Shown piece after piece: positions 53,113-62,155 of a stretch of DNA of 64,000 nt. A program made the position numbers and the translations under genes. The stretch spans positions 62,001 to 126,000 of the forward strand of contig NZ_SNZF01000002.1 in NCBI RefSeq assembly GCF_004363725.1, read 5' to 3'. The DNA is from Aquamicrobium defluvii (lineage in GTDB: Bacteria > Pseudomonadota > Alphaproteobacteria > Rhizobiales > Rhizobiaceae). The notes below the pieces were generated by a model. It made no database searches. It saw only the letters and a list, made by a program, of their open reading frames with translations, and was not told the DNA's origin. Numbering within the stretch: position 1 is the first letter of the stretch; each line of letters starts with the position of its first letter.

Positions 53113-54018
53113 TCAGCCGCCCGCGCCCTTGCCGTCCCTGCCGGTTTCCCCCAGCGCCTGGGTGACCCGGTCGAGGATGATCGCCATCAGCACGATGCCA
53201 AGACCGCCAACGCTGGCGTAACCGACATCGAGCCTGCCGAGGCCGGTGTTGACGATGAGGCCGAGGCCGCCGGCTCCGATCAGCGCGCCGATCACCGCCA
53301 TGGAAAGCGCCAGCATCAGCGTCTGGTTGACGCCGGTCATGATGGTGCGCAGCGCCAGCGGCAGCTGGATCTCCCACAGGATCTGGCGCGAGGTGGAACC
53401 GAAGGCGCGGCCTGCCTCCACAAGTTCCTCCTGCACCTGCCTTATGCCGAGATTGGTAAGGCGCACCAGCGGCGGCAGGGCGAAGATGATGGTGGCGATG
53501 ACCGCCGGCACCATGCCGACGCCGAACAGCATGACGATCGGCACCAGATAGACGAAGGACGGGATGGTCTGCATGACGTCCAGTATCGGGCGGATGACCG
53601 CCGCCGCCCGGTCGCTGCGCGCCGCCAGAATGCCCGCCGGAATGCCGACGATGATGCAGAAAACGACGGCGGTCAGGATCATCGCCAGCGTGATCATCGT
53701 CTCGCGCCAGATGCCGATCCAGTCGAGAAGCAGCAGCGACACCAGCGTGAATATGGCCACGCCCCGCCCTGCCGCCCGCCAGGCGCCAAGCACGATTACA
53801 ATGAGCAGAACGGCAAAGGGAATGGCCAGAAGCAGAGCCTGCAGATTGTCCAGCAACATCTGGATCGGCATTTGCAGCGCACGGAAAAAAGGACGCAGGA
53901 CCGGCACCAGCCAGTCCTTGACGACAGCCTGGATCCAGTCGTCGAGCGGCAGCTCCCCATAGTGCGAGGGCCGGGCCATATCGGTAGCCGCGCGCAGTGC
54001 GTTCATGGAGTCCGACAT
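53113..54018 (-). CDS. Glycine betaine/proline ABC transporter permease (ProW-like)
   Basis: 301 residues with about six membrane helices. The long N-terminal amphipathic part (WIQAVVKDWLVPVLRPFFRALQMPIQMLLDN) and VMQTIPSFVYLVPIVMLFGVG, then the EAA-like VEAGRAFGSTSRQILWEIQLPLA and GAGGLG, define ProW/ChoW permeases. GGAGG eight bases before ATG at 54018 fixes the start; a GTG six bases earlier is too close. The preceding ATPase gene stops at 54021, two bases away. Confidence 0.94.
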   Translation of the reverse strand: MSDSMNALRAATDMARPSHYGELPLDDWIQAVVKDWLVPVLRPFFRALQMPIQMLLDNLQALLLAIPFAVLLIVIVLGAWRAAGRGVAIFTLVSLLLLDWIGIWRETMITLAMILTAVVFCIIVGIPAGILAARSDRAAAVIRPILDVMQTIPSFVYLVPIVMLFGVGMVPAVIATIIFALPPLVRLTNLGIRQVQEELVEAGRAFGSTSRQILWEIQLPLALRTIMTGVNQTLMLALSMAVIGALIGAGGLGLIVNTGLGRLDVGYASVGGLGIVLMAIILDRVTQALGETGRDGKGAGG

Positions 54019-54020
54019 GG

Positions 54021-55178
54021 TCACGACCTCCCTTGCCTTGTCTGGCCCTGCCTTGTCTGGCCGGCCTCCGGGCGAACCTGCGCTGGCTGCCCTTTTCCGG
54101 CGTCGTCGCCGGCGAGCATCGCGGCCATGTCGGTTGCGTCGAACTGGCCTTCGGGTTTGCCGTCCGGACCGATAACGACAACCGGCTTTCCGCCCGAAAC
54201 AAGGCCGAACGCCTCATGGAGGGGACGGCTGCCTCCTATGCTTGCGGCACCTTTTTCGATCAGCGCGCTCAGCGCGGCGGGGTCGGCCGGGCGCCTTATG
54301 GCGGTGCGTGCCGGCAGCACACGCCCGCGATCTATGTCGCGGGTGAAGGCCGAAACATAGTCGTCGGCCGGATTGAGCACGATCTCGGCCGGCTTGCCGA
54401 CCTGCGCCAGCCGTCCGTCCTTCATCACCGCCACGTGGTCGCCCAGCGTCAGCGCCTCGTTGAGGTCATGGGTAATGAAGATGATGGTGGTGCGGTAACG
54501 GCGCTGCAATTCGATCAGCTCGCCCTGCATGTCGCGGCGGATCAGCGGGTCGAGCGCGCTGAACGGCTCGTCCATGAGCAGGATCTCGGGATCCAGGGCC
54601 AGCGCGCGCGCCAGCCCCACGCGCTGCTGCATGCCGCCGCTGAGGTTGTGCGGATAACGGTCGCCCCAGCCGGCGAGACCGACATTCTCCAGCGTCTTCA
54701 ACGCCTTTTCACGGCGCTCCGCCTTGCCCATCCCGCGCATCTTGAGGCCGTATTCGACGTTTTCCGCAACGGTGCGATGCGGCAGCAGCGCGAAATGCTG
54801 GAACACCATGGTGATCTTGCCGAGGCGCAATTCGCGCAGGCGCTGTTCCGACGCCTTGAGAATGTCCTCGCCATCGATCTCGATGGAACCGACGGTCGGG
54901 TCATGCAGACGGTTCAGGCAGCGCACCAGCGTGGACTTGCCCGAGCCCGACAGCCCCATGACGACGAAGATTTCACCGGCATCCACCGAAAAGGAGACGT
55001 CGTCGATGGCAAGCACCGCGCCGGTTCGTTTGAGAATCTCGCTCTTCGAAACGCCTTGCCGCGCCAGCTCCAGGGCTTCGTCCGCCCTGGTGCCGAACGC
55101 CTTGCTGACGCCGCGCACCTCGATGCGTCTGGCGGCTTGCGGAGTGCTGGAGGGATCCAGGGGCGGGGTTCCATGCAT
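54021..55178 (-). CDS. Glycine betaine/proline ABC transporter ATP-binding protein (ProV-like)
   Basis: 385 residues. Walker A MGLSGSGKST, signature LSGGMQQRVGLARALA, Walker B ILLMDEPFSALDP and switch FITHDLNEAL are intact. The N-terminal extension with GVSKSEILKRTGAVLAIDDVSFSV is typical of ProV/OpuAA. The C-terminal region is CBS-like but shorter than in E. coli. The last residues are a duplicated QTRQG, encoded by a 15-base tandem repeat. First gene of the operon; a palindrome 310 bases upstream may be its regulator site. Confidence 0.94.
   Translation of the reverse strand: MHGTPPLDPSSTPQAARRIEVRGVSKAFGTRADEALELARQGVSKSEILKRTGAVLAIDDVSFSVDAGEIFVVMGLSGSGKSTLVRCLNRLHDPTVGSIEIDGEDILKASEQRLRELRLGKITMVFQHFALLPHRTVAENVEYGLKMRGMGKAERREKALKTLENVGLAGWGDRYPHNLSGGMQQRVGLARALALDPEILLMDEPFSALDPLIRRDMQGELIELQRRYRTTIIFITHDLNEALTLGDHVAVMKDGRLAQVGKPAEIVLNPADDYVSAFTRDIDRGRVLPARTAIRRPADPAALSALIEKGAASIGGSRPLHEAFGLVSGGKPVVVIGPDGKPEGQFDATDMAAMLAGDDAGKGQPAQVRPEAGQTRQGQTRQGRS
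54034..54062. repeat. In-frame 15-base duplication at the 3' end of proV-like gene
   Basis: TGCCTTGTCTGGCC at 54034-54047 is repeated at 54049-54062, a 15-base period. It encodes the doubled QTRQG at the C-terminus of the ATPase. Confidence 0.75.
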
Positions 55179-55535
55179 CAGTTGCAGCCTCCCGGAGAAA
55201 CAGGAGCGATTGCAGGCACGCCCATGCGGGCGGATATGGATGCTGGAACAGTCAGGCTGGAAATTTCGGCGCTGTTTCCGTCCGGGAAGATGCGGAGGGC
55301 GCCAGGCACTGTCTGGCAGAAGGCTTTCCCGCAGGCGGAAAAACCTGATTTCAATACAGGGATAACGAGTCTCCTCATCGTTCTTGTCCCCCCAATGCTC
55401 GTCCCGGGTTCCCGGCCGGGCGGCCTTTGTTTGAGGGTCATGATTTCAATCTTGCCCCGGGGTTGTAAACCCCAAGACCCCGAATGATAGGCATTACATT
55501 ATGTAATGCAACCCGCAATGAAAAGAACGAGCCTT
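55179..55535. promoter_or_regulatory. Upstream region of the betaine/proline operon with 19-bp palindrome
   Basis: 357 bases with no gene. GCATTACATTATGTAATGC at 55491-55509 is an inverted repeat broken only at its central base. It contains the T-N11-A pattern of LysR-type binding boxes. It lies between the lysR stop and the transporter start, both on the minus strand, so the LysR product is the natural candidate to bind it. The operon promoter should be in this region. Confidence 0.6.
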
Positions 55536-56486
55536 TTAAGCCTCGGAGAGCGCGGCAGCGGTTTCCGGAGCGGCGATGCCCGGCTGGGCGCGCTCGGCGC
55601 GGATCCAGCGCAGAAACGCCTCGACCTGGGGCTTGATCGGATGGCCATTGCGCAGCACCACGAAATAGGCTTCGCGTGTGCGAAGCGACTCGGCAGAAAC
55701 CCGCACCAGCCGGTTCTGCTGCAGCAGATCGTGGACCAGCCTGTTCCAGCCGAGCGCGATTCCTTCGCCGCGCATCGCGGCATGGATCGCATCCGTGTAG
55801 AAGCTGCAGCTCAGCGCCACGTTGCGCGGCGCAGCTCCATGCCCGAAGGCATTGAGCCAGCGGTCCCAGCCGATCCAGCTCGGATCGGGAGAATCGCTGA
55901 CGATCAGGCTGTGGCGAATGAGATCCGCCACGCAGTCGGGAGAGCCGTTTGCGGCCAGATAATCCGGGCTGCACACCGGGAAAATATCGTCATTGAACAG
56001 CATGATTGCACGGCCGTCGCCCCAGTTGCCCTCACCGTAGCGAATGGCGATGTCGACGTCCTCGCGCAGCAGGTTCACATTGGCGTCCTGACTGATCACC
56101 TTGAGCCTGATCTCAGGGTGAAGGCGACGAAAATCGGAAATCTTCGGAAGCAGCCAGAAGTGCGAGAAGGCCACCGACGCCGAGATCACAAGCTCGCCCG
56201 GACTGGTCTCGGCGGTGAGCGACTGAACGGTGCGGGTGATGGTGCCCAAAGCTTCCGACATGGATTTCGACAGTATCTGGCCGCGTTCGGTGAGTTCGAT
56301 GGAGCGATGCAGGCGGCGGAAAAGCTGGAATCCGAGATTCTGCTCCAGCGCCTGCACCTGGCGGCTCACCGCCGCCTGCGTGATGCCGAGTTCGGCCGCG
56401 GCACGGGTGAAGCTCAGTTGCCGCGCGGCGGCTTCGAACACCACCAGCGACGTCATCGAGGGAAGCTGACGGCGAAAACCAGACAT
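55536..56486 (-). CDS. LysR-family transcriptional regulator (GcvA-like)
   Basis: 316 residues. N-terminal winged helix-turn-helix MTSLVVFEAAARQLSFTRAAAELGITQAAVSRQVQALEQ, read in two halves, with LFRRLHRSIELTERG after it. The effector domain starts LVISASVAFSHFWLLPKISDFRRLHPEI and has DVDIAIRYGEGNWGD, typical of the GcvA subgroup. It lies upstream of the glycine betaine/proline operon in the same direction, with a palindrome between, so it probably controls quaternary-amine or proline uptake. The inducer is unknown. Confidence 0.9.
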   Translation of the reverse strand: MSGFRRQLPSMTSLVVFEAAARQLSFTRAAAELGITQAAVSRQVQALEQNLGFQLFRRLHRSIELTERGQILSKSMSEALGTITRTVQSLTAETSPGELVISASVAFSHFWLLPKISDFRRLHPEIRLKVISQDANVNLLREDVDIAIRYGEGNWGDGRAIMLFNDDIFPVCSPDYLAANGSPDCVADLIRHSLIVSDSPDPSWIGWDRWLNAFGHGAAPRNVALSCSFYTDAIHAAMRGEGIALGWNRLVHDLLQQNRLVRVSAESLRTREAYFVVLRNGHPIKPQVEAFLRWIRAERAQPGIAAPETAAALSEA

Positions 56487-56578
56487 GAGCCTGCCTTATG
56501 CTTGGAAAGCCGCATGATGGGCCGGAAGCCGCCTTCCGGCAAGCCTGTCGCATCGCCGGATACCTTCAGGCGCAGCAT

Positions 56579-59047
56579 TCAGGTGCCCCTCGGCTTGGCG
56601 CGGCTGGTGGCCTGCGCCAGAAGCGGGTTCTCCGGCCAGACATGTTTGGGATAGCGCCCGCGCATGTCGGAGCGCACATCCGCCCACGACCCCCGCCAGA
56701 AGCCGGGAAGGTCGCGCGTGGTCTGGATCGGCCGGTGCGCCGGCGACAGCAGTTCCAGCGTCAGCGGCACGGTGCCGTCGGCAATGGCCGGGTGGGTGGC
56801 GAGGCCGAACAGTTCCTGCACGCGGATGGCCAGCACCGGCTGCTCGCCATCATAGCGGATCGGCACGCGGCTGCCCGACGGCGCATCGAAATGGGTGGGA
56901 GCGAGCGCATCGACGCGCCGCTGAAGATCGTGCGGCACCAGAGCGGCGAGGCCCGCCTCCAGCGTGCCGCCGCCGATGGAGCCAAGCGAGGCCGAGCCGG
57001 TGAGGAAGGGCAGCAGCCAATCCTCCAGCCGGGCGGCCAGCGCCTCGTCGCTCATGCCCGGCCACGGCTCGCCAAGCCCTTTGCGCAGCCATGACAGGCG
57101 CTGGCGCAGTGTCGTCGCCTGCCTGTCCCATGGCAGGATGGAAAGCCCATGGGCGCGCACCGCATCGAGCACGGCTTCATTGGCATCGTCGCCTGAAGGC
57201 GCGGGCAGCATGCGCTCCGAGAGCACGATGGCACCCAGCCGGCTCTGCTCGCGCACGCGCACGCTGCGGCGCTCCAGATCGAACAGCGTCTCGCGGCGGC
57301 TTTCGATGGCGTGACCGAGCAGCGCGCGGATGTCGTCCCCGCCAACGGCGGCCGCCGCGGTGATGCGCGCATTCTGCGCCTTGCCCTGCAAATCCGCGAC
57401 GACGAGGAAGGTTTCCCCTGCCATAGGGTCGGATGCATCGACCATCGCGCCCGAGCCGTTGGCGAGCACGAAGCGCCCGCGTTCGCCGCGCGCTTTCGCG
57501 ACGCGATCCGGCCATGCGTGCAGCAGCAGCGCGCCGGGCGAGAATGGGACGTCGCTCTTCACACCCTTGCCGGCGTTGCGCGCCAGCCGCTGCGCCAGTT
57601 GCCTCGCCGCATTGGCGCGCGGCGAGCGGTCGCCGGCAAAGCGCATCAGCCGCCGTTCCAGATCGGTGCTGTCGCCGCCCAGCCCGCGTTCGGTCAAAAG
57701 CACAGCGACAAGGGCCGCGTCCCTTTCATGGCCCGCACGGGCGGCTTCGGCCACCATATGCGCAAGCCGCACCGGCAGAGCGAGGCGCCGCATCGCCTGC
57801 CCGGTTCCGGTGAGGCGGCCATCGCCATCGATGGCATCCAGCGTGCGCAACAGGTTGCGGGCCTCGTTGAGCGCCGGACCGGGCGGCGGATCGAGGAAGG
57901 CGAGGCTTGCGGGATCGGCAACGCCGAAGGCCGCGCAGTCGAGCAAGAGGCCCGAGAGGTCGGCGGCGAGAATTTCGGGCGGCGTGAAGGCAGGCAGCGC
58001 CGCCGTCTGCTCGGCGCGCCACAGCCGGATCGCCACGCCCGGTTCCGTGCGCCCGGCGCGGCCGGCGCGCTGGTCGGCCGAGGCGCGCGACACGCGCACC
58101 GTCTCCAGCCGGGTCAGGCCACTGGCGGGCTCATAGGCAGGCAGGCGCGCCAGCCCGCTGTCGATGACGACGCGCACGCCATCTATGGTGATCGAGGTTT
58201 CGGCGACGGCAGTGGCCAGCACCACCTTGCGCCGGCCGGCGGGCGGCGGGCGGATGGCGGCATCCTGCGCCCTGGCGTCCATCATGCCGTAGAGCGGCAC
58301 GATGTCGGTGTCGGTCCCGACGCGCCCTTCCAGCCGTTCTGCGGTGCGCTCGATCTCGCGCTGGCCGGGAAGGAAGGCGAGCACGCTGCCGGTCTCCTCC
58401 GCCAGCGCCGTACGGATGGCGGCGGCCATGGCGTCCTCGACCGGGATGCCTGCGGCACGCTCACGATAGCGGATGTCGACGGGAAAAGACCTGCCCTCGC
58501 TCTCGATCACCGGGGCACCGTCCAGCAGCCTTGCCACGCGCGCGCCGTCGAGCGTCGCCGACATGACCAGAAGGCGCAAATCGGGACGCAGCGCGCCCTG
58601 CACGTCGAGCGCCAGCGCCAGTCCGAAATCGCCGTCCAGCGAGCGTTCGTGGAACTCGTCGAAGATGACCGCCTTGATGCCCGGCAGTTCGGGATCGTCG
58701 AGGATCATGCGCGCCAGCACGCCCTCGGTGACAACCATGATACGGGTGCGCTCCGACACGCGCTTTTCCATGCGCATGGCATAGCCGACCACACCGCCCG
58801 GCTCCTCGCCAAGCAGGGACGCCATGCGCCGCGCCGCGGCGCGGGCAGCGAGCCGGCGCGGCTCCAGAAGCACGATGGTGCCATGCTCGCGCCAGCCGGC
58901 ATCGAGCAGGCTGAGCGGCACCAGCGTCGTCTTTCCGGCGCCCGGCGGGGCAACCAGCACCGCCTTGTTGCCGCGCTCCAGCGCTGTGCCCAGATCGGCC
59001 AGAACGGCGGTGACCGGAAGCTCCGGCAGCGCAACCTTGCTCATCAA
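56579..59047 (-). CDS. hrpB: ATP-dependent helicase HrpB
   Basis: 822 residues, DExH helicase of the HrpA/HrpB family. Motif I VLVAPPGAGKTTLVPLSLL, motif II DEFHERSLD, motif III VMSATLDGARV, motif V VLATAVAETSITIDGV and motif VI QRAGRAGRTEPG are in order. The HrpB C-terminal domain (APTHFDAPSGSRVPIRYDGEQPVLAIRVQELFG) is present and the length matches the family. The substrate in the cell is unclear; RNA processing or ribonucleoprotein remodelling is suspected for the family. It begins four bases after the stop of the upstream oxidoreductase, so they are co-transcribed. Confidence 0.96.
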   Translation of the reverse strand: MMSKVALPELPVTAVLADLGTALERGNKAVLVAPPGAGKTTLVPLSLLDAGWREHGTIVLLEPRRLAARAAARRMASLLGEEPGGVVGYAMRMEKRVSERTRIMVVTEGVLARMILDDPELPGIKAVIFDEFHERSLDGDFGLALALDVQGALRPDLRLLVMSATLDGARVARLLDGAPVIESEGRSFPVDIRYRERAAGIPVEDAMAAAIRTALAEETGSVLAFLPGQREIERTAERLEGRVGTDTDIVPLYGMMDARAQDAAIRPPPAGRRKVVLATAVAETSITIDGVRVVIDSGLARLPAYEPASGLTRLETVRVSRASADQRAGRAGRTEPGVAIRLWRAEQTAALPAFTPPEILAADLSGLLLDCAAFGVADPASLAFLDPPPGPALNEARNLLRTLDAIDGDGRLTGTGQAMRRLALPVRLAHMVAEAARAGHERDAALVAVLLTERGLGGDSTDLERRLMRFAGDRSPRANAARQLAQRLARNAGKGVKSDVPFSPGALLLHAWPDRVAKARGERGRFVLANGSGAMVDASDPMAGETFLVVADLQGKAQNARITAAAAVGGDDIRALLGHAIESRRETLFDLERRSVRVREQSRLGAIVLSERMLPAPSGDDANEAVLDAVRAHGLSILPWDRQATTLRQRLSWLRKGLGEPWPGMSDEALAARLEDWLLPFLTGSASLGSIGGGTLEAGLAALVPHDLQRRVDALAPTHFDAPSGSRVPIRYDGEQPVLAIRVQELFGLATHPAIADGTVPLTLELLSPAHRPIQTTRDLPGFWRGSWADVRSDMRGRYPKHVWPENPLLAQATSRAKPRGT

Positions 59048-59051
59048 GGGA

Positions 59052-60038
59052 TCAGACCGGCTCCCAGCCGTCGTGTTGGCCGGCGCGGAAGATGGCGTCG
59101 ATGACCTTCTGGTTCAGGATGGATTCCTCCAGCGTGAAGATGCGGTCTGTCCCTCCACGGGCGGCCCGCACGAACGCCTCGACCTGAAGGCGATATTGCT
59201 GCGCGCCGGGGAAGCGGAACACCTGCGCCGCATCATGGTTCTGGTTGTGCAGCGTCACGACGTGATCGTCATAGAGTCCGGCATTGAAGGGCGACGCCAC
59301 CTCTATGAAACCCTTGTCGCCGTGGAAGACCATGCTCTGGCGCGCGGCCAGTTGCGTCGACAGATAGAAGGACAGTTCGAAACCGCCGAAATCGGCGCGC
59401 ACCGAGGAATGGATATCGGTGCCGAATGTCGCGTCGCGCTCGATGCTGGCCTGCACGCGCTGAGGCTCGCCGCCGGTCGCAAAGCGCGTCGTCACCGTCG
59501 GATAGACGCCGATGTCGGGCAGCGCACCGCCGCCGAGATCGAGCTGGTTGCGCATGTTGTGCGGATCGACGTTGAAATAGGAAAAAGCGCCCTGCACATG
59601 GCGCAGCCGGCCGATTGCACCCTCGGCGATCAGCTCGCGGACCTTGATCCATTGCGGGTGGTGAACCACCATGAAAGCTTCGCTGACCAGCACCTTGTGG
59701 CGGTCGCGCAGCGCAATCAGCGGGGCGATGTCCTGCGCCTTCAGCGCCAGCGGCTTTTCCACCAGCACATGCTTGCCGGCCGCGATCGCCTTTGCCGCCC
59801 ACTCGACATGCTGCGAGGTCGGCAGGGGAATGTAGACGCCGTCCACCTCCGGCGATGCCAGCAGGTCCTCATAGGAGCCGAAGGCGTGCGGCGCATTCCA
59901 CTGGTCAGCCAGTTGCCGGGCGCGGGCCGCATCGCGGCTGGCGATGGCCGCCACCACGCCATTGTCGGAACCGGCCATGGCCGGCAGCAATTGCTCGCGC
60001 GCGATCTTCGCCGTTGAAAGGACACCCCAGCGGAACAT
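59052..60038 (-). CDS. Gfo/Idh/MocA-family NAD(P)-dependent oxidoreductase
   Basis: 328 residues. The N-terminal Rossmann domain starts [24 protein letters not shown], with [35 protein letters not shown], in which EKP carries the catalytic lysine. [14 protein letters not shown] follows with the conserved Asp. It oxidises or reduces a sugar, inositol or similar ring compound, or trans-dihydrodiol; the substrate is not readable. GGAGG before ATG at 60038 fixes the start, shorter than the open frame. hrpB follows after four bases. Confidence 0.92.
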   Translation of the reverse strand: MFRWGVLSTAKIAREQLLPAMAGSDNGVVAAIASRDAARARQLADQWNAPHAFGSYEDLLASPEVDGVYIPLPTSQHVEWAAKAIAAGKHVLVEKPLALKAQDIAPLIALRDRHKVLVSEAFMVVHHPQWIKVRELIAEGAIGRLRHVQGAFSYFNVDPHNMRNQLDLGGGALPDIGVYPTVTTRFATGGEPQRVQASIERDATFGTDIHSSVRADFGGFELSFYLSTQLAARQSMVFHGDKGFIEVASPFNAGLYDDHVVTLHNQNHDAAQVFRFPGAQQYRLQVEAFVRAARGGTDRIFTLEESILNQKVIDAIFRAGQHDGWEPV

Positions 60039-60113
60039 GGTCCTGCCTCCAGAATTATCGGCCCGGATTTGCCCCAAAGGAGCGAAAAAGCCAAGCGCCC
60101 GGAAGATTACCTT

Positions 60114-61004
60114 TTAGCCGCGCCAGCGAAAGAAATCCACGAAGGCCCTGAGCGCCGGACGCATCTGCTTGCGGCTGGGATAGTAGACGAAAAACCCGTC
60201 GAAGGGCGGGCACCAGTCCTCCAGCATGCGCACCAGCCTGCCCTCGGCAAGCGGCTGGCTCACATAATCCTCGAAGAGAAAAGCGACCCCTGCGCCATCG
60301 AGAGCGGCCTGAACGATGCCACGGTCCTCGCCAAGAATCAGCGGGCCATCCACATCCATGACGATCTCCTCGCCATCCTTTTCAAACTCCCAGCGATAGA
60401 TGACGCCGCTGGAAAAGCGGAAGCGGATGCAGCGATGACCGGCAAGGTCGCGCGGATGCAGGGGTAGCTCCCTGCCATCGAGACAGGAGGGGGCCGCCAC
60501 GACCGCCCCGCGCAGCTGCGGCCCGATGCGCACGGCGATCATGTCGCGTTGCAGGCTTTCGCCGAGCCGCACGCCGGCATCGAAGCCGCCTTCCACGACA
60601 TCGGTGAAGCGGTCCTCGCTGACGATCTCGAGCGTGATGTCCGGATAGGCGGACACGAATGCGCCAAGGCGCGGCGCGAGCGCCAGCTCGGCAGCGGTTC
60701 GCGGCACGTTGAGCCGCAGGTTTCCGGCCGGACGGTCGCGTGCTTCCTTCGCCTGCGCAAGTGCAAGGTCTATTTCGGACAAAGCCGGCCGCAGCCGCTC
60801 CAGCAAGGCCGCGCCTTCCCCGGTCGGGGCGACGCTGCGCGTGGTTCTGGCAAGCAGCCGCACCCCCAGCCGCGCCTCCAGCACCGAGACGGCGTGGCTG
60901 ACGGCCGATGGGGCAATGCCCAGCTCCCGCGCGGCGGCCCGGAAGCTGCCGTGCTGGGCAACGACCGAAAGAACGGCGAGATGGGAAAGCTGATTTCGCG
61001 ACAT
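60114..61004 (-). CDS. LysR-family transcriptional regulator
   Basis: 296 residues. Helix-turn-helix MSRNQLSHLAVLSVVAQHGSFRAAARELGIAPSAVSHAVSVLE (read in parts) and LLARTTRSVAPTGEGAALL. The effector domain has LRLNVPRTAAELALAPRLGAFVSAYPDITLEI and GVAFLFEDYVSQPLAEGRLVRML, typical of the large AaeR/DmlR-like subgroup. ATG at 61004 is the family start, about 54 codons inside the open frame. It is divergent from the aldo/keto reductase with a 97-base gap, and such pairs are usually regulator and target. Confidence 0.93.
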   Translation of the reverse strand: MSRNQLSHLAVLSVVAQHGSFRAAARELGIAPSAVSHAVSVLEARLGVRLLARTTRSVAPTGEGAALLERLRPALSEIDLALAQAKEARDRPAGNLRLNVPRTAAELALAPRLGAFVSAYPDITLEIVSEDRFTDVVEGGFDAGVRLGESLQRDMIAVRIGPQLRGAVVAAPSCLDGRELPLHPRDLAGHRCIRFRFSSGVIYRWEFEKDGEEIVMDVDGPLILGEDRGIVQAALDGAGVAFLFEDYVSQPLAEGRLVRMLEDWCPPFDGFFVYYPSRKQMRPALRAFVDFFRWRG

Positions 61005-61101
61005 TGATCTAAAATACAGAACAGCCAGTGCACAAACAAACGGATTATCGAACGGCGATCCCGCTCCTATCTCTGCCGCATCCCACACAGGAGGCTTGCA
61101 G

Positions 61102-62097
<996 letters not shown>

Positions 62098-62155
62098 AAC
62101 GGCTGCGGGCAGGCGGATCGCACCGTCTGCCCGCTTCTCCACTTCTTCAGGCCAT

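Noticed and set aside
52504..54360. A 618-codon open frame opposite the betaine transporter genes
   Set aside because: No motif; the opposite strand carries complete ProX, ProW and ProV families.
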